Shown here: positions 1 to 10,453 of the stretch, piece by piece | Layout of the letters: every line of letters begins with the position of its first letter | Numbering within the stretch: position 1 is the stretch's first letter | DNA from: Psoroptes ovis | Taxonomy: Eukaryota; Arthropoda; Arachnida; Sarcoptiformes; Psoroptidae | NCBI GenBank assembly: GCA_002943765.1 | Contig: PQWQ01000026.1 | Coordinates: 124,001 to 188,000, forward strand | Length of the DNA: 64,000 nt | Direction of reading: 5' to 3' | Translations under genes and position numbers: made by a program | The notes under the pieces: generated by a model | Told to the model about the DNA's origin: nothing | Database searches by the model: none | The model's input: the letters and a program-made list of their open reading frames with translations, nothing else

Positions 1-387
1 TGCCAGTAAAAATGACAACACAACCACAATCGAATCAGTGATGACGAATGTATGCAACAATAAATTAGCGATTTGTAGTCCAAATTGACCAGTGATGGCG
101 GCAAATTGTCCAATAATTCCGACAACGATTGTTGCAGCACCAAACATCAGATCATCACGATCCAATGACATCATAACATATGCATTAAGAAATACATCGA
201 ATGTCAATAAAAATAGTAACAATGCTCGTGCAATAATAACCGAATATGAATCATTAAAATTATGATGATGATGATGATATTGACCATTATTTGGTGTTGA
301 TCGGTCAAGAATATTTAAATCATCATGAGATCCTTGTTGTTGTTGTTGTTGATGTTTCGGTGAATCAATCAAAATTTTTACGGCCAT
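1..387 (-). CDS. Unidentified multipass membrane protein, N-terminal part (truncated by window edge)
   Basis: The frame is open for exactly 129 codons from an ATG at 387 (complement) to the window edge, with no intron signal needed. It begins MAVKILIDSP, followed by a hydrophilic head with a Gln run, a short Asp/Asn stretch and a His run. Three hydrophobic segments follow: about residues 50-70 (ARALLLFLLTFDVFLNAYVM), 80-100 (FGAATIVVGIIGQFAAITG) and 105-129. Short charged loops (SLDRDD) separate the first two. This looks like a small polytopic membrane protein, possibly a four-helix type, but I do not recognise the family. It is on the same strand as PHPT1, whose stop lies about 290 bp upstream of this ATG. 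The reality of the gene is supported by the long clean frame and hydrophobic periodicity; function is unknown. Confidence 0.6.
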   Translation of the reverse strand, partial: MAVKILIDSPKHQQQQQQGSHDDLNILDRSTPNNGQYHHHHHNFNDSYSVIIARALLLFLLTFDVFLNAYVMMSLDRDDLMFGAATIVVGIIGQFAAITGQFGLQIANLLLHTFVITDSIVVVLSFLLA

Positions 388-678
388 CTTTTTTATTAAA
401 AGTTTTTAGCTTAAACATTCAAATCAAACAATGTCATATGATGATGATGATGAGTGCTTTGTTTGCTGATTTATATTTGATTTACGATTTCAATTCATAA
501 TTTGAAAAGACGCAGTATTCCGATGTAAACAAAACAATTATAAATCAAAGAATAATCATATCATTTGACAGCGCCATCCGTATGTAAGATTCTCAAGAAC
601 TCGAATATCAATTTACAAATTTTTATTCAATTTGATATATTCGGTAAAATATTCAAGTGATTTTAATGATGTTATCAA
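388..678. other. Intergenic spacer with a GATGGCG-type motif
   Basis: Gap between the unidentified membrane gene (start 387, minus) and the PHPT1 stop (679, minus). It should contain the promoter of the former and the 3' UTR of the latter. At 571-578 it carries GCGCCATC, which reads GATGGCGC on the minus strand. This core recurs in three other gene-free stretches of the window (8448-8454, 21106-21112, 57395-57401). No gene is seen. Confidence 0.4.
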
Positions 679-1102
679 TTAATAACCTTCATTAGACCAT
701 GTAACATTATAATCAGGATAATGTTTCGATATTAACTCACAACTTATTTTATGATCAGCTTGCCCGAAACCTTGTGAATAACCATAAACTTTAATTGTTT
801 TCTGATCGCTATGATGTTCAATGCGGCCACCACCAACACATTCATATTTGAATTTACTATTATCAGGTGCAACAACATCATATATATCAGCTAATGAAAA
901 TGATAAGAATTTGAAATGAAATTAATTGAAAACATTGATAGAACTTCGTTAGAATTTTACCATGATATGCGGCCCATTTGTAACCGCGAACCAGATATTT
1001 AGATTTTTCACCTTCGCTTACTTTGATTAGAATATATTTAAATCGGCCATCCGAATCAATATCGACATCGGGTAAATCATCAATACTTGAAATTCTAGAC
1101 AT
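679..1102 (-). CDS. PHPT1: 14 kDa phosphohistidine phosphatase (Janus family)
   Basis: Two coding exons, 1102-961 and 890-679, with a 70-bp GT..AG intron, give about 117 aa. Family knowledge: PHPT1/Janus removes phosphate from phosphohistidine in cytosolic proteins. Seen: an N-terminal core containing DVDIDSDGRFKYILI, the motif RGYKWAAYHADIYD across the splice junction (the His in AYH is the expected catalytic His, equivalent to human His53), a C-terminal GGGRIEHH/VYGYSQGFGQADH block, and the typical ending YPDYNVTWSNEGY. The split codon across the junction restores the family sequence exactly. An in-frame ATG nine bases upstream (1111) could be the start instead. The gene is divergent from the SUMO protease at 1440. 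Confidence 0.93.
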
Positions 1103-1439
1103 TCTTGTCAAATATCATTTAATGAATATTTCAAAAAAAAATTAAAAAAATTAAAGGTAAGAGAATTTTCTGACATAATATCGATTGTATCGCGATATTT
1201 GGCATGTGTTTTTTCTTTTGCATTCCCAGATCCATTCGATCGAATTACTCGAAATTTGTCTTTATTTTTTTAAATTTTATCCATTGGTATCATAAACAAA
1301 TTATCGTTAATTTTATTTACCTTTAATGAATTCATTTTTATAACTCGATTAAAGATATTCATATAATTGTTTTTTTTTTGTGATTTTTGAAATCTGAATA
1401 TAAGTTCTCCCAAAAGTACACTACAAAAACATCAACATC
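1103..1439. promoter_or_regulatory. Divergent intergenic promoter region (PHPT1 / SUMO protease)
   Basis: About 337 bp between two divergent start codons, so it must hold both promoters. It is AT-rich with poly-A/T tracts, an ATATCGATTGTATCGCGATA stretch at 1179-1198 and a GATCCATTCGATCGAATTACTCG stretch at 1230-1252 containing the palindrome TTCGATCGAA. No canonical TATA box or known motif can be assigned with confidence. Confidence 0.35.
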
Positions 1440-3166
1440 ATGTCCAAAGGTGTCAACGGAGTTGTTACGAATGATGATAAAAATAGTAAATTTTGCTCTA
1501 AACTTTTTATTCGAATTCAATTATAATTATTTTTAAACCTATTTTTTGCCTTATAGAAATGGTTGTTGGTGAATTTTCAATATCAAAAACAATGACAATT
1601 TTTCAATGTAAATTGCGAGCAAAATATGTGTATATTGGTAAAATGAAAAATAATACATCGTTTGTTGAAATACGTCCTGATCGTATTGTTTTGAATAGTT
1701 TACATCCAATCAATTCAACAGTTAGATATCATATTACGCTCCCATTTTGTGAGTTATCAGCAATACGTTATTGTTTTTGTTCAGATGTATCAGCAATTTT
1801 CTTACAACCAATATTATCTTCACATAAAAAATTTTGTGATTGGATCAAAATGAATGGACATACTAATATTGAAGTAATTCCTACCCTAAGAAGATCTGTG
1901 CCGGAAAACTTTATCATTATCAATTTAGAATCTGAAATCAGTGATACACATATAAAACAATTTCGTAAAGCTGCAATCGAATGTAATACACGCTTGGCGA
2001 TAAATGTTATCAATATTAATTATGCAAAACAATTGTTGGAAACACCAAACAAAACAAATAATTTCAGTCGATCATCAGTGAATTCATTTGGAAACAGTAG
2101 CAATCACAATAATAATAATAATAATTTCAAACGGAAAATTGATGATAAAGAAGAAATAATCAATATAGATGATGATAATCATGATCAAGATGAAAAAATT
2201 AATAATAATAAAGATGATAATATATTGAATCAAGCTATATTGAAATATCCGGAAAGTGAAGAAGAAAATTTAAAATCAATAATATTATATGGAAATGATT
2301 TAAAATGTTTACGTGAAGGCCAGTATCTGAATGATAACATAATGAATTTTTATTTAAAATATTATCAATTAAATGGACCAGTATCATCGGAAATATTGGA
2401 AAAAATACATATATTCGATGCATTATTCGCTACACATTTATTAAAGATCAATACGCGTAAGAGATCTGCTAAAACACCATACAATTCACGATTAGTGTCT
2501 TCTACAAGTTATGATAGTCTGGAAAATTCATATCACAAAGTATTGAAAAAATGGACCAAAGATATTAATATATTTACAAAAGATTTTCTATTTTTCCCTC
2601 TGGTCATCAATTGCCATTGGTTTTTAATAATTCTATGTTATATTCGTAATGTGATCGATGATACAGACGCTAATTTTGATGAGTTGACATCTAACCCAGG
2701 TGGTAAAAGTAATGGCGACATCTCATCAAGAAAAAAACCATTATTGATTGTAATGGATTCTTTAGGTCCTGCCAATTGTAATCAAATAATAGCATGTATT
2801 ATAAATTATTTACAACTTGAACTAAAAGAAAAATATTCATTGGACAAAACATTTAATTTTAAGGACATCAAGGCAAAAGTACCGAGACAACAAAATACTT
2901 ATGATTGTGGATTATTTGTATTAGAATATATTGAAAAATTTTTAAAAGAACCAGACATTATTTGTGATAAATTAGTCAAAAGTTCATCATCATTAGAACA
3001 TTGGTTCGATTTCAACACTTTGAATCATAAACGAGCCAAAATACAGCAAATAATATTGAACATGTTATCACCGAATGATGCAAAAAATTTAGAAAAAAAA
3101 TTAACACAAATACATTTAGATCAACAAAATAGTAATAATGATGATGATGATTTTATGAATTCTTAA
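1440..3166 (+). CDS. SUMO-specific (sentrin) protease, SENP6/7-like (Ulp2 branch)
   Basis: Exons 1440-1485 and 1557-3166 give 551 aa. The tiny first exon encodes 15 codons plus one base and joins in frame after TTATAG. Family knowledge: C48 cysteine proteases of the SENP6/7 branch trim poly-SUMO chains, mainly in the nucleus. Seen: a PH-like N-terminal region (about 25-120), an Asn/Asp-rich linker (about 200-250), then the protease core starting at LREGQYLNDNIMNFYLKYY. The catalytic triad is visible as His369 in NCHWFLI, Asp416 in VMDSLG and Cys466 in TYDCGLFVLEYIE, with an upstream Gln in PRQQNTYDCG. The acidic insert between the His and Asp blocks is typical of SENP6/7 rather than SENP1/2. 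The C-terminal tail is Asn/Asp-rich. AATAAA occurs about 220 bp past the stop (near 3388). Confidence 0.9.
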
Positions 3167-3814
3167 TCAAATTTTCAACCATAACCAAAACATAAACAAA
3201 ACGATAAAAAAATTCACAATCAAAGTTTGAAAAACAAAAAAACCAATAATTATTCATGAATTTTTCAAAATTAATCATTCATTCATTTATTAATAAGTGA
3301 ACCTACATCATCATCATCATCATCATATGTTTAACTATTTTTTTTTTTTTTTTTTTTTTGATTATTATTAATATGATGACATCAAAGAATAAATGTTTTA
3401 AATTTTTGAAAATTGAATTGAATTGAATTCAATCAATGATCGTCTAAATTTGATTTTATTTCCTAGTTTATTTATTCATTTATTTATTAGTTTATCTAAA
3501 TCAAATACATTCAAATTGATTGCATCCGTTTTTATCAATCAAAGATAATTAATCATCATTTTGATATGTTTTTCATATTCAAATATATTTAAATTTTATT
3601 TTTATATTTATTTTCATTCGATATTGATGAACATATGATTTTCGTTTGTTGTTTATTATTATCATATCAATCATATCATATATCAAATCAATATATATTT
3701 CAATCATTCATTGAATTTGTTTTATTTTTAAGTATTTTTTTTTCATTTATTGTGTACTTGGAATAGATTGATTGATTGATTAATTGATTAATTCAATTGA
3801 ATTTATGTACAAAG
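3167..3814 (+). other. Intergenic stretch: 3' UTR of SUMO protease and promoter of the MFS gene
   Basis: Very AT-rich. It contains an (ATC)n run near 3306-3326, a 19-nt poly-T near 3341-3359, AATTG tandem units near 3412-3428, TTTATTTATT units near 3470-3490 and GATTGATT units just before the next start. No open frame or RNA gene is recognisable. Confidence 0.4.
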
Positions 3815-5261
3815 ATGATATTCAACAATAGATGGCTGATTGCATTCGCTTGTGGTTGGATAAATTTATTCATATTTTCTGTATTTCGTTCATCTGGACT
3901 GATCTATGTAAAAGTGATTGAATTATATAATTGTACATATCAACAAGCAGCATTTTCAGTATCGTTAGTTGGTAGTTTAGCATCGACTACAGGTATTGCA
4001 TCCGGTTTCCTAACACATTATTTTGAACCAAGATTATTGATCATAATTGGGATTTTGATTTGTTCCATATCGATAAGCATAACATATTGGTCAAATTCAA
4101 TATATTTTGTTATCATTTCGATTGGCATATTTCAAGGTATTGGCATTGGTTTTGTAACATGTTTATTGCCGGCTGTATTGAATTCATATTTTGATCAACA
4201 AAAATCGATTGCATTGGGCATATCGTATGCTGGTGCAACATTAGGTGCATTCATATTTCCATTAATCATACAATGGATGTTTGAATTGTATGGTTTTCAT
4301 TTGACCATGTTTACACTTGGTGGTATGTATTTGTTTTATTCGAATTATTGTTTATTTATTAATCATTTAAATTAAAAAATTATCCTTAAGTTTCTATTTT
4401 AAGTGCTTTATTTGGTGCCATATTTTTAAAACTAAAAGAAAATGAATACGATGATGACGATGATAATGATCACCATTGTAGCCAGCAACAACAACAACAA
4501 AAATCAAGATCAATACCAATGGAAAATACAAGAATTAATAATCAATCAACTGCAACATCGAATGAAAATGAAAAATTTTGGAATAAATTCTTCTATAATC
4601 TTCGCAAAGATTATCGATTATTGTCCAATTTTCATTTTTTTCTATGTACATTTACATATATCAATTTTGTGATTGATTTCATCGCTTTCATTATTATATT
4701 GCCTGATGTTGCCAGCGATCGACAAATAGCAGCTGACGATGCAAAATGGTTGCTATCAATATTTGCCATCACTGATTTTGCTGGACGTCTAATACCTGGT
4801 TGGTTATCATATTGGAAGCTGACAACCGATAAATTTACATATATCATTTCAATATTCGTTCTTGGATTGACAATGATACTGCTGGTATTGATTGAATCAT
4901 GGACAAGCTTTGTGTTGGTCACATTATTATCTGGTTTTGTTACCGGTTGTCAAATGGTATTATCACCTGCAGTATTGGCCGATTATTTTGGCATCAAAAA
5001 TACTGCCATTGCTTTTGGTGTGGAAAATTTTCTTTGTGGCATATTGTCAATGTTTCTACGACCAATGATTATTGGTATGTTTTTTAAAAATTATTTTATT
5101 TAACAATTATTTTCACAAAATTAATAATTTAATTTATCAAATATTATACAGGTATCAAAGATGTTCAAGGTACATATCTTAATTTAGGTTATATCTTATT
5201 TGGTAGCGTCATAATAAATACTTGTTTGTGGATATACGAAATTTTCGTTCATCAACATTGA
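3815..5261 (+). CDS. MFS transporter, monocarboxylate-transporter-like (SLC16 family)
   Basis: Exons 3815-4322, 4391-5074 and 5152-5261 give 433 aa. The first ATG (MIFNNRW) was chosen because the upstream frame starts only with TTG. Family knowledge: SLC16-type carriers move monocarboxylates and related solutes across the plasma membrane with 12 helices. Seen: helix 1 (AFACGWINLFIFSVFRSSGL), then an N-terminal six-helix bundle with SLVGSLASTTGIASGFL and the GIGIGFVTCLLPAVLNSYF and ALGISYAGATLGAF segments typical of SLC16 TM4-TM5. An acidic/Gln-rich central loop (ENEYDDDDDND...QQQQQ) is followed by a second bundle with a TDFAGRLIPGW motif. The last exon supplies the final helix and ends FVHQH. 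Substrate cannot be told from sequence. Its stop lies only 10 bp from the stop of the opposing acyltransferase; the first AATAAA after the stop is at 5546-5551, inside an intron of that gene. Confidence 0.85.
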
Positions 5262-5271
5262 AATTATTGAA

Positions 5272-7845
5272 TTATTTCAACTCAATTATTGTCATACGTT
5301 TTTCATCATGGCAAGTATTTTCTGGATCATTATTATTATTATTATTAATAACATCTAATCGACTATTACGATTTATGATTAGTAAATTATTTTTCTTCGA
5401 TCGAATTGTACCAAATGTCCAATTTCGTTTCCCGATATATTTCGAGTAAATGTTTGAGAATGGACATTCGACCAGTAGATATATGGTTATGGCCAATATA
5501 ACACTATAGACCGAATTGATGATAAATTCATTGAACTGTATCGAAAATAAATGTGAAAATTTCAATTAATAAAATCGAAAAAAAATTGAAAAATTGAAAT
5601 TACCATTGTAATATGATTGAACACCAATGGTTGTCTTGCATATGCATATCGTACCCATGTCAGAATGAAATGTATCAGATAAATAGAATAACATAGCTTA
5701 CTAATCGGTGTAAATATTTGACTACTAAGAAAATCTTTGATTATATTTCCAGAATCGGTAACTTCACAATAGAATATAATATAAGCGATTGACAATGACC
5801 ATGCTAAACGATGAAAACCGGCATAAATACTTTGTATCAACATAGGTGTTTGTGGATATGTTGTAAATACATAACCACTGATCAATATCAGCAGAATGAA
5901 TGACAGGGCCGGAATCCAGAAATATTTAAAAAATTTCGGCATCTGTGGATTTGGTTGTTGATTTTTATGTAAAACCAACATATAACCAGTTACGATACCG
6001 ACTAAATATGGTGTCAAATGTAAATATGTTGGCATATAAATTTCAAACATTTCACGATACATTTGCCTATGAGATTGAAAAAATGAAATTGAAAATTGCA
6101 TTTCAAACAAAATAACGAATTTTGGACTTACATTTCATCGATTTGATTAAACAAAATCGTTGGATGAAATCGTTTTACATAGAAATAAACGGTGATGAAT
6201 GTGCAAAATAATAAATTGCAAACACTCATACCGATGATGGCTTTTTTACCAAAATGATAAATTAAAAATATGAAAACGAAGCTAATCAAAAACAGCTGAA
6301 ATTCTGCCGATAAATACCAGGTATGTACTTGACATAAATTACTATTATTCGGTGAACGAAGATTAGCCGTGAATGTTACAATCATCCACCATGATTGATA
6401 GCAACCATTCACTTGTTGTTCCATTATTTCTGACCATAATGGACCTTGTCCAAGATTAGGTATTATGAACACTAACGCAACGATGACCCATAATGATGGC
6501 CACAAACGAGCAATACGATTCAATATGGTTCGTATTGGATTTATTTGTTGTTTTGTTTGTAGCAATTTAAATGAATGATATGAATGTAATAGAGCACTCA
6601 TTATGAAAAATATATCGACAGCAGGCCAAGCATTGAATAGCAAATACATTTTCATATCGAATAATGATTCAATAAAACGTGTACTTGAACGAAATGCATC
6701 TTTCACCGATAACAAATATGCATGACCATATACCAACCAAAACATTGTCAACACACGTAAACCATTGATCGATGCAAAATTTTCACCATTTGGTGATGCT
6801 AATAATGATTTCAAATTATGTTTAATTGATATCAAACTCAGCGTGTGATGCATATGATTTGATTCATTTTCTTTCCATAGAATATCAATAAATGTTATGG
6901 TAAGTACTACAGCAATTATGACGACGAATATTGACAGAATAATTTGTTGAAGTGGTGAAAAATGTTCAATATCAGATAACATTTGACAGCTATCAACATT
7001 CACAATGAATTTATCAATTTGTATTAAATTATTGATAATTGTTTGAATGTCTTCACGACTACAACCTGATGGAAAACATAGTGCTGTTCGACCTTGTCTA
7101 ACTTTGAAATAATGTGCATAACGTAAAAGATCTGTGAAAAACTAATCGAGAAAATTAATCAAGGATTATAGAATGATCAATCGAAGAAACTTACGGTCGA
7201 TTCCAGTGCTGTACCGGTTGTATTGTAAAGTAAATCTTGTGTAATCAAATGTGTACGATTCGTAGGCACGACTGTATGATATTTAAGCAAACAATATTGA
7301 CCATTGATATCATTATCATTCGAATTATCACCAGCATGTAAACATTCATCAAAATCACCGAAATTCGTATAAGAACCGGCCAATATTCCGGATGAAATGA
7401 AACCACTAGCATCCAAAATACGATATGCCCATGATTTTTGTTGTACTAATGCCATCAAAAAATCGGTCATTGATTGTTCACAACTGGCCGATATTAGTTC
7501 ATTATTAATCAAATCACTGCTCATCATCGATTCAGATGTCATATCGATGATTGCATTGTTTATATGATCCAATATTGAACTATAAGCTAACCATGGAACT
7601 AGGATACCATCATCACCACCGTTCGTATCATTATGTTCGGATAAAATTTTCCAATATTCATTCGAAATTGCTTCACTGAATTTTTTCAATTCAAAACTAA
7701 AATTTGATGTTGCTTCATATAATGGTGATTGCATTGATGTTTCATCGTCTTGAATTGATTCATCTTCAAGGGTTATCGTAATGAAAAGTACCAAAAACAA
7801 TGTTACAATTGATTGAATTGTTGAAATTTTATCAAACATTTCCAT
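5272..7845 (-). CDS. Acyltransferase-3 domain membrane protein, NRF-6 (nose resistant to fluoxetine) type
   Basis: Four exons: 7845-7195, 7141-6132, 6066-5604 and 5535-5272, giving 795 aa. The ATG at 7845 was chosen because the frame upstream begins with TTG. Family knowledge: NRF-6/NDG-4-like proteins pair a secreted N-terminal NRF domain with a polytopic acyltransferase-3 domain; in C. elegans they act in lipid transport and drug uptake. Seen: a hydrophobic signal (VTLFLVLFITITL), an NRF domain (about 30-270) with paired cysteines and the LCFPSGCSREDI motif, then the acyltransferase domain with MFWLVYGHAYLL (conserved His), AVDIFFIMSALL, WYLSAEFQLFLISF, GFHRLAWSLSIAY and the terminal LVECPF motif. 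The C-terminal tail is Asn-rich. On the minus strand the nearest AATAAA past the stop is at 5100-5095, inside an intron of the MFS gene, so the two 3' UTRs probably overlap. Confidence 0.92.
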
Positions 7846-8508
7846 TGACAATGATGATGATGATCGAAACAATCAGTCAAAGCAAATGATCAAATTGTCA
7901 GCATGTTTTATTTGGTGTTAACTTGTCAAAAACTTATTGATTTATCGTGTTCGATTAATTTTCAAGTTCAAAACATCTTAAGTTCATACATTAATAATCA
8001 TAAATGTGAAAAAATTGGTGGGATCAGATCGATTTTTCGATGCAATGTCGTAACAAGTTTAAAAAACTTTGACGGAGCATCGTTTTTACATTTTGATTTG
8101 TAAATGAAAAACCGTCAATCATCATATCCCTTTGTTCAAGATAGAACCCAAAAATGGGAAGGATCTTAAGAATTCTAATGGTGGCCATGTCGAAATGATT
8201 CCGACTTTTCATACAGAATTTTCATTACATTTTTTAAGCCACAAATTTTCAATTTTTAAATGACTTTTTCGAATGAAATAAATGAATTTTCAATGCGATT
8301 ATCATTCATGAATCAATTTCCATTAAAATTTTGTATAAAAATACATCAAATATAAATTTTTCATTCAAGTTTTATCTAATTTTTTGAAAAATTTTATTTC
8401 ATTTTATAATTTTCGAATTTTAGAAACAAAAATATTTCCAATACCAGATGGCGACACAGTTGAAAAGCATTTTTTAAATTTCCCACTTCCTTAATATGTA
8501 TTAATGAA

Positions 8509-8612
8509 GAAAATGTATGCCACTACCAAATGTAACTAAAATGTATGCCACTATCAGCTATGTGAGAAATGTCTGCTACAACTAAATGTATAGAAAATGT
8601 ATGCTGCTAGTG
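8509..8612. repeat. Degenerate ~28-bp tandem repeat, about four copies
   Basis: Successive units share GAAAATGTATGCCACTACC-like starts: AAAATGTATGCCACTACCAA, AAAATGTATGCCACTATCAG, GAAATGTCTGCTACAAC and GAAAATGTATGCTGCTAG, spaced about 26-29 bp. The element ATGCCACTAC also occurs at 17931-17940, upstream of NOL6 and the kinesin gene. Confidence 0.55.
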
Positions 8613-8653
8613 CTTTTGAATAATATTTCCCTGATCGAATTTGTGTTCAGAAT

Positions 8654-8668
8654 GCTGCTAGCAGAAAA
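8654..8668. repeat. 15-bp motif GCTGCTAGCAGAAAA, copy 1
   Basis: Identical to 17885-17899. It contains the 10-bp perfect palindrome CTGCTAGCAG. It lies about 0.8 kb upstream of the acyltransferase start, next to the tandem repeat that shares ATGCCACTAC with the second site. Confidence 0.5.
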
Positions 8669-10453
8669 GAAAAAAAAATCGAATTAAATCAGCACATTTT
8701 TTTATGCACATTCGAATGGTTAATATTTTTCTAGTTTTTCCTCTTGGTTTGTTCATTTGTCCCTTAAATTTCTGATGAGAAGGTAGTCTTTTATGTTTTT
8801 GATTTGTAATTGCGAGTAATCAAAAAAAAATTTCAACGCCATTTATATTTTTCGTCGTCGTTTATAATTTATAAATTTAACTTTTTTTTACCATAATTAA
8901 TTAATATTTGATACATCAACATTTGGAATATTGTATCGAAAAAAACAATATTGATCAATTGATATTATTCATTTTATTGATTTATTTCGATTTATCCCAG
9001 TCATTTGATACTTAAATATTTTTTCTTTTGCATCATCGAGCATATATTTTTCTATTTTTTTATTTTCAATAATTTCCAATTTATTTGAAACAAATACAAA
9101 AACTTTTGTTTTTTGTATTTACAATTCACAAAAGAATCGGGTATAAATCTTGAATTTTAATTTTTTTTTTACTTGAAATTGATTTCTAAAGACAAAAATA
9201 AATGATAATATTTTTGTCTAAATGAAATTTTTCGAGACAAATATTCAATTTGTCTTTGAGAAAATCAAAAAACAAACAAAATATTTCGTGTTTCTTCTCC
9301 AGTTTAATTATCATTTTAATGGTTATTTGATGATTATCATTGAATTTTGGTTAATCAATTCTAAACAAATAATTCCAGTAATTTATTGATCCATTGGATG
9401 GTGGGTAGTTGCTGAACGATTATATCCGTTATCATTAGTCATCGTTTATAATTTACTATTATTATTGCCATAACTTTGTTTACCATTTGCAAATATCTGC
9501 TCAATCATTCTCAATAGTCTATTGAATTATATGTGTGTGTGTGTGTGCATATATATGCCTCATTTTCGCATGCATATTGTAATAACATTGCAATATAAAT
9601 TTGTGTATTGGCCGAGTGAGGTCGTCAAAGTCGTCTTCAATTTTTATTTACCTTGAAGCAATATTCAGCATATTAATCATTATATTATATATAAGCTATA
9701 ACCTCATATATTGCCACCACAAAAAATGAATATATAGTAAATGAAGAAAAATCTGAACAATTATTGTATGAAATTTGGGGCATATTATTTTCTTCATTTA
9801 AAGACAAATATATTCGAAAAAAAAATCCTATTGATAAAAAACAAGTTATTTTTTTTTCAGCAAATTTAACAAATACAAATTGTAGGTGTGTCAGTGTTGT
9901 TGTGTGTTCATATTGTTAGTGCATTGAGAGATATGTGAATTGAAATGTGTTTGTTTGTTTGTTTATGTGTGTACAATGCATGTGTGTGTGTGTGTTTGTA
10001 AGTTTCCCCGTAGTGTTTTTAGTTGAACGAAATGAAAAAAATGAATTACGTAGTTTCTCATTGAGAAATAATACTTGAATCGATTTTTTATTTTTTTGAA
10101 AATAATTTAAATGACTGAAAATCTTTAGCTTAATTGATCGATAAAATTTTTTCTTTAAAAATTATGATCACTTGACATCTATTCAATCATTTTTGAATTA
10201 GGAATTTGAAAAATTTTGTAATAAAAAACCATGAAAGCCATTAATTCAATGATTTTTGAATGATTAATTTTATGTGGAGAATATGAAACACAAGATATTT
10301 TGTTCTTAATTTATTTTAGTCTTCTTATCTATTATTCAAATTATCTAATCGGATTTTTAATTTATTTATTTTTTGGGACGTTTTTTGATTTTTATTAGGC
10401 ATAAAACTATATAATCATAATTCTTTGGGTGCCCAAAGAAAGCATATTATATA

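Larger units (their letters stand above)
7846..10453. other. Long gene-free stretch between the acyltransferase and PNUTS genes
   Basis: About 2.6 kb separating two divergent genes; no frame with coding character was found. Contents: CAGATGGCGACAC at 8445-8457, a degenerate 28-bp tandem repeat (8509-8612), GCTGCTAGCAGAAAA at 8654-8668 (repeated at 17885), a (TG)n microsatellite followed by CATATATATGC near 9533-9557, and further TG-rich runs near 9885-10010. The PNUTS 5' UTR must lie at the 3' edge. An upstream non-coding exon cannot be excluded. Confidence 0.4.

Noticed and set aside
7903..8212. Short frames on both strands upstream of the acyltransferase
   Set aside because: About 60 codons each, mutually overlapping, no recognisable protein features; compatible with chance.
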